The notes below the pieces were generated by a model. The model saw only the letters and a program-made list of their open reading frames with translations. It made no database searches and was not told where the DNA came from. A stretch of DNA of 8,502 nucleotides from Candidatus Bathyarchaeum sp. (GTDB lineage Archaea; Thermoproteota; Bathyarchaeia; Bathyarchaeales; Bathyarchaeaceae). The position numbers and the translations under genes are program-made. The stretch lies in the NCBI GenBank assembly GCA_003096255.1, contig PIXS01000239.1:1-8502 (forward strand). The letters run 5' to 3'. Positions 5,665 through 8,502 of this stretch are shown piece after piece (position 1 is the stretch's first letter; every line of letters begins with the position of its first letter).

Positions 5665-7488
5665 ATGTGTGGAATATTCGGATGCATTTTAAGAACAGGC
5701 AACGCTGCCTCAGCAATTCATAAAGGATTAAAGAAGCTTGAATATCGTGGCTACGACTCAGTCGGAATCGCAACCCTTCAAGGGAGTAGGCTGTTTGTAA
5801 AAAAGGATAGAGGAAAAATAGATAACGTTCATGCAATACATAACCTCGATGCTCTTCCTGGCAGACTAGGCATCGGACACACCAGATGGGCAACCCACGG
5901 CGCACCATACCAAGTTAACGCCCACCCCCACACAGACTGCGACAACAATATTGCCGTTGTTCATAACGGAATCATCGAAAACTTTGCAGAACTCAAAACT
6001 GAACTTGAAGAACGGGGACATACTTTCAAATCAAAAACTGACACAGAAGTCGTTGCCCACCTTGTTGAAGAAAAACTAAAGGCAGATTTGTCTCTTGTTG
6101 ATGCTGTTCGCGAAACTGTGAAGCAGTTAGAAGGTTCTTACGCTCTTTCTGTCATTTCTGCTAAAGAACCTGACAAGATTATTTGTGCCCGAAAAGAGAG
6201 TCCTCTTGTTCTTGGAGTAGGCAAAGATAGCCTCTACGTTGCATCTGACATTCCAGCTTTTCTTTCTGAAACAAACAAGTCAGTTGTGGTTGAAGACGGA
6301 GAGATTGTCGTTTTGAATCATTCAGGATACAAAATCCTAAACATCGATAACTGGAAAGAAATCACCAGAGAACCTGAAACTATCGATTGGGCTCCAGAAA
6401 TGGCTGAGAAGCAGGGCTACCCACACTTTATGCTGAAGGAGATTCATGAACAGCCTCTACGCCTAAGGAACACGCTCCGATTGCAGGACAAATACTTGGA
6501 GCTGATGACCACTTTCCTTGATCGGGCAGGAGAAGTTTTCTTAGTGGCATGCGGAACGTCCTACCATGCATGCTTGGCCGCCTCCTACATGTTCTCCAAA
6601 CTGTCCTTCTTAGCAACCCATCCTGTCGTAGCCTCAGAGTTCGTTGAACAACACGGCAAATCAGTGAACATCGACAGCACCCTCCTTGTAGTCAGCCAGT
6701 CTGGAGAAACCGCCGACACCTTAGATGCTGTTGAAAGCGCTAGGCTACGCGCGGCTACTGTTCTGGGACTCACAAACATTGTCGGCTCCACCCTAACCCG
6801 CGTGGCTCGGGTCTATATCTGTCAACAGGCAGGTCCAGAGATAGGAGTTGCAGCTACGAAAACTTTCACTTGTCAGCTTTCTGTGCTTACTCAGCTTGCT
6901 ATACGCCTTGCCAAGAAGAGGGGAAAGATTTCTCATGTGGAGATTGAGGAAATCGAGGAGAAGCTTGAGCAGATACCCGATATTGTTGAGTGCACTATCA
7001 AGAATCAGGAGGAGAAGGTGAAACGGTTAGCGAAGAAGTACAGTGGTAAGCAAGCCTTCTTCTTCTTGGGACGTGGATTAAGCTCGGCTGTAGCCCTTGA
7101 GGGTAGATTGAAGCTCATGGAAATCGCATATATCCCGTCATTAGCATATCCTGCAGGAGAAAGCAAGCACGGGCCTATCAGTTTGATTGAGCCAGGATTT
7201 CCTGTGGTCTTCGTTTGCCCAAACGATGGCACACGCAAGGCAATAATCAGTAACATCATGGAGATGAAGGCTCGCGGCGCCTCCATTATTGCAATAATCG
7301 AGAAGGGTGATGAGGAGATTAAAAAGTTGGCTGAAGATTACATCGAGATAGACACGGAATTGCCTGAAGTCCTATCTCCCATACCTTTTGTCACTCCACT
7401 GCAGCTCTTCGCCTACTACATGGCACTTGAATGCAAACGCGACCCAGACATGCCACGGAACTTGGCTAAATCCGTGACTGTGAAATAG
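5665..7488 (+). CDS. glmS: Glutamine--fructose-6-phosphate aminotransferase (isomerizing)
   Basis: Converts fructose 6-phosphate and glutamine to glucosamine 6-phosphate and glutamate, the entry step to UDP-GlcNAc and surface glycans. At 607 aa it is full length. MCGIFG fixes the start: Cys2 becomes the N-terminal nucleophile after Met removal. The glutaminase domain (about 2-230) shows YRGYDS (27-32), HTRWATHG (72-79), HNGIIEN (100-106) and TDTEVVAHL (125-133). Two SIS domains follow. The first has ACGTSYHA (295-302), SQSGETADT (344-352) and AATKTFTCQL (396-405). The second has LGRGLSSAVALEGRLKLMEIAYI (468-490) and the GESKHGP loop (498-504). The C-terminal tail, PRNLAKSVTVK (597-607), closes the sugar site and includes the catalytic Lys602. 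All key residues are present. No bacterial-type glmS ribozyme is evident upstream. A dph6-like gene follows after 37 nt and is probably co-transcribed. Confidence 0.97.
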   Translation: MCGIFGCILRTGNAASAIHKGLKKLEYRGYDSVGIATLQGSRLFVKKDRGKIDNVHAIHNLDALPGRLGIGHTRWATHGAPYQVNAHPHTDCDNNIAVVHNGIIENFAELKTELEERGHTFKSKTDTEVVAHLVEEKLKADLSLVDAVRETVKQLEGSYALSVISAKEPDKIICARKESPLVLGVGKDSLYVASDIPAFLSETNKSVVVEDGEIVVLNHSGYKILNIDNWKEITREPETIDWAPEMAEKQGYPHFMLKEIHEQPLRLRNTLRLQDKYLELMTTFLDRAGEVFLVACGTSYHACLAASYMFSKLSFLATHPVVASEFVEQHGKSVNIDSTLLVVSQSGETADTLDAVESARLRAATVLGLTNIVGSTLTRVARVYICQQAGPEIGVAATKTFTCQLSVLTQLAIRLAKKRGKISHVEIEEIEEKLEQIPDIVECTIKNQEEKVKRLAKKYSGKQAFFFLGRGLSSAVALEGRLKLMEIAYIPSLAYPAGESKHGPISLIEPGFPVVFVCPNDGTRKAIISNIMEMKARGASIIAIIEKGDEEIKKLAEDYIEIDTELPEVLSPIPFVTPLQLFAYYMALECKRDPDMPRNLAKSVTVK

Positions 7489-7510
7489 AGGAACCGCTCA
7501 AAACGTCTGT

Positions 7511-7518
7511 GGATGGTG
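7511..7518 (+). promoter_or_regulatory. Ribosome binding site deciding the dph6 TTG start
   Basis: GGATGGTG resembles the archaeal GGAGGTG consensus and lies 7 nt before TTG at 7526. An in-frame TAA at 7520-7522 excludes any earlier start, so TTG is the only codon that keeps the full PP-loop domain. Confidence 0.5.
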
Positions 7519-7525
7519 CTAATTT

Positions 7526-8158
7526 TTGAATGCTGTTGGTCTTTTTTCAGGTGGCAAGGACTCATTATACGCCGTACAACTCGTCGAAAAGCAAGGTCTC
7601 ACAGTTGATCATCTGATAACTTTGCTTCCAACTCTTCCTTGGCCCTCTCCCCATGCAGAAAACATCGAAGCACTGAAAATATTGGCTGAATCCATGGGAA
7701 AACATCTGACAATTGTTGACTTCAAAAGAGAGGACGCCTTCATTGAAGCCCTCAAAAGCCTTGATGTTGATGCTTTGGTAGCAGGCGACATCAATGTGGA
7801 AGCCCATCTTGCTGGTCTCAAGGATGTTTGCAGTAAAACGGGTTTGGAGTTGCTTGAGCCAATCTATGGCAGAGATACATCTGAGCTTTTTCATGAAATC
7901 TTCGGCTTAGGATACAAGGCTTTGATTACGGGCGTAAACCTGAAGGATTTGGGGGAGGAGTGGCTGGGATTTGCCATCAGTAAAGAGACGAGCGCCGAGT
8001 TTCTGTCAAAGATTGGAGATGCTGACCCTTTGGGTGAAAACGGCGAATTTCACACTTTGGTTCTTGAGTGCCCTCTCTATGGGAAGTCCTTTAATGTGAA
8101 GTCTATGGAGAGGAAGTCTGCGAAGGGTATGGCATATCTTAGTGTATCGATTATGTAG
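7526..8158 (+). CDS. dph6: Diphthine--ammonia ligase-like PP-loop ATPase
   Basis: Member of the ATP_bind_4 / Dph6 family, which in archaea and eukaryotes catalyses ATP-dependent amidation of diphthine on elongation factor 2, the last step of diphthamide synthesis. The 210 aa are slightly short but complete at both ends. Signatures seen are the PP-loop SGGKDS (8-13), PHAENIEAL (42-50), VAGDINVEAHL (85-95), the GLELLEPIYGRDT block (106-118), the ITGVNLKDLGEEWLG block (134-148), and GENGEFHTLV (170-179) near the end. The start is TTG with a fair RBS. It follows glmS by 37 nt with no promoter visible between them. The family also contains paralogues without proven diphthine activity, so the exact substrate is inferred from family membership. 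Confidence 0.82.
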   Translation: MNAVGLFSGGKDSLYAVQLVEKQGLTVDHLITLLPTLPWPSPHAENIEALKILAESMGKHLTIVDFKREDAFIEALKSLDVDALVAGDINVEAHLAGLKDVCSKTGLELLEPIYGRDTSELFHEIFGLGYKALITGVNLKDLGEEWLGFAISKETSAEFLSKIGDADPLGENGEFHTLVLECPLYGKSFNVKSMERKSAKGMAYLSVSIM

Positions 8159-8160
8159 GC

Positions 8161-8196
8161 TTTTCTTTGTTTTTTTGTTTTTTGCGTGTTTTTTTC
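8161..8196 (+). terminator. T-rich terminator of the glmS-dph6 unit
   Basis: Three T-runs (up to 7 T) interrupted by single G or GCG lie immediately after the dph6 stop. Archaeal RNA polymerase terminates on such oligo-T tracts without a hairpin. Confidence 0.6.
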
Positions 8197-8203
8197 GCAA
8201 CCC

Positions 8204-8210
8204 TTATATA
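8204..8210 (+). promoter_or_regulatory. TATA box for the membrane-anchored protein gene
   Basis: TTATATA within CCCTTATATACTAT. The expected start site is about 8233, giving a leader of about 17 nt that contains the RBS AGGTG at 8237-8241, 8 nt before the ATG at 8250. Confidence 0.6.
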
Positions 8211-8249
8211 CTATCGGGTTGGATTATCCATCCTAAAGGTGTATACTCA

Positions 8250-8502
8250 ATGGAAAAAATTATCACATACATCGTGGCAATCATAGCAATTATCGCTTTA
8301 GCCGTAGCAAGTTACGGATTCGTCGCTTTTCAAGGACAAATATCTGACCTAGAAACCTCCAACACCGACCTAGAAGAATCCATGAGCGACATCCAAAGCA
8401 CACTATCTGACATACAAGTCCAGATCGGCGAATACCAAGAAAACATCACCCAACTAGAAGAAGAACTAAGCGGATACAAAGAAATCACGCTGGTAGACGA
8501 CC
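8250..8502 (+). CDS. Membrane-anchored coiled-coil protein, N-terminal part; possible ABC substrate-binding protein
   Basis: The frame runs open from ATG 8250 to the window end (84 full codons). Residues 4-27 form one hydrophobic segment (IITYIVAIIAIIALAVASYGFVAF), shown here only as a signal-anchor-type helix. Residues about 31-77 have spaced Leu/Ile residues within Asp/Glu/Gln/Ser (ISDLETSNTDLEES and following), a likely parallel coiled coil. The visible end is ITLVDD (79-84). In binding proteins of the BtuF/FepB type (Fe3+-siderophore or cobalamin importers) the mature domain commonly opens with a T-V-x-D-D-x-G-R strand, so this may be such a protein held off the membrane by a coiled-coil stalk. 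That part is inference from six residues and is weak. It has its own promoter and RBS. Confidence 0.6.
   Translation, partial: MEKIITYIVAIIAIIALAVASYGFVAFQGQISDLETSNTDLEESMSDIQSTLSDIQVQIGEYQENITQLEEELSGYKEITLVDD

Noticed and set aside
8006..8200. Minus-strand Lys-rich frame at the dph6 end
   Set aside because: It starts in the T-rich terminator and then overlaps the conserved dph6 C-terminus; its composition is an artefact of the T-tracts.
1..8502. CRISPR arrays, insertion sequences, attachment sites, rRNA
   Set aside because: No spaced repeats of CRISPR type, no transposase or integrase frame, no terminal inverted repeats, and no rRNA-like sequence were seen.

Overview
The window looks like chromosomal DNA of an archaeon. 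The evidence is a Trm5-type tRNA m1G37 methyltransferase, a DUF371 protein, a diphthine-ammonia ligase-like PP-loop protein, a winged-HTH protein with an S-layer-like C-terminal domain, archaeal TATA boxes about 26 nt before predicted transcript starts, TTG and GTG starts, and T-rich tracts in place of hairpin terminators. Gene content and moderate GC would fit a Bathyarchaeia-like or euryarchaeal lineage, but the lineage cannot be fixed from this sequence alone.

Layout. (1) 1-1740, plus: the last codons of an ABC transporter ATPase overlap a 544-residue, two-part ABC-2 type permease, forming an exporter-like pair. (2) 1801-2868, plus: trm5, with its own promoter and most likely a GTG start. 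(3) 4292-2862, minus: a two-gene unit, wHTH/S-layer-like/EF-loop protein followed by DUF371. Its 3' end overlaps the 3' end of trm5 by 7 bp. (4) 4293-4692: a gene-poor divergent region of about 400 bp with promoters at both ends. (5) 4693-5013, plus: a FUN14-like small membrane protein. It converges on (6) 5459-5055, minus: a small PH-like domain protein. (7) 5460-5664: a divergent regulatory region with three tandem 11-bp repeats and the glmS promoter. (8) 5665-8158, plus: glmS (glutamine-fructose-6-phosphate aminotransferase) followed 37 nt later by a dph6-like gene. (9) 8159-8249: a T-rich terminator, then a TATA box and ribosome binding site for (10), a membrane-anchored coiled-coil protein cut by the window end, possibly a substrate-binding lipid- or membrane-tethered protein of an ABC importer.

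The genes are mostly housekeeping: tRNA modification, amino-sugar synthesis for cell-surface glycans, translation-factor (EF2) modification and transport. I see no mobile element, CRISPR array, rRNA or recognisable tRNA. The most intriguing parts are the unusual regulator architecture paired with DUF371, the 11-bp tandem repeats between the PH-like gene and glmS, and the unexplained intergenic region at 4293-4692. I found no convincing new defence-like or otherwise wholly new system.
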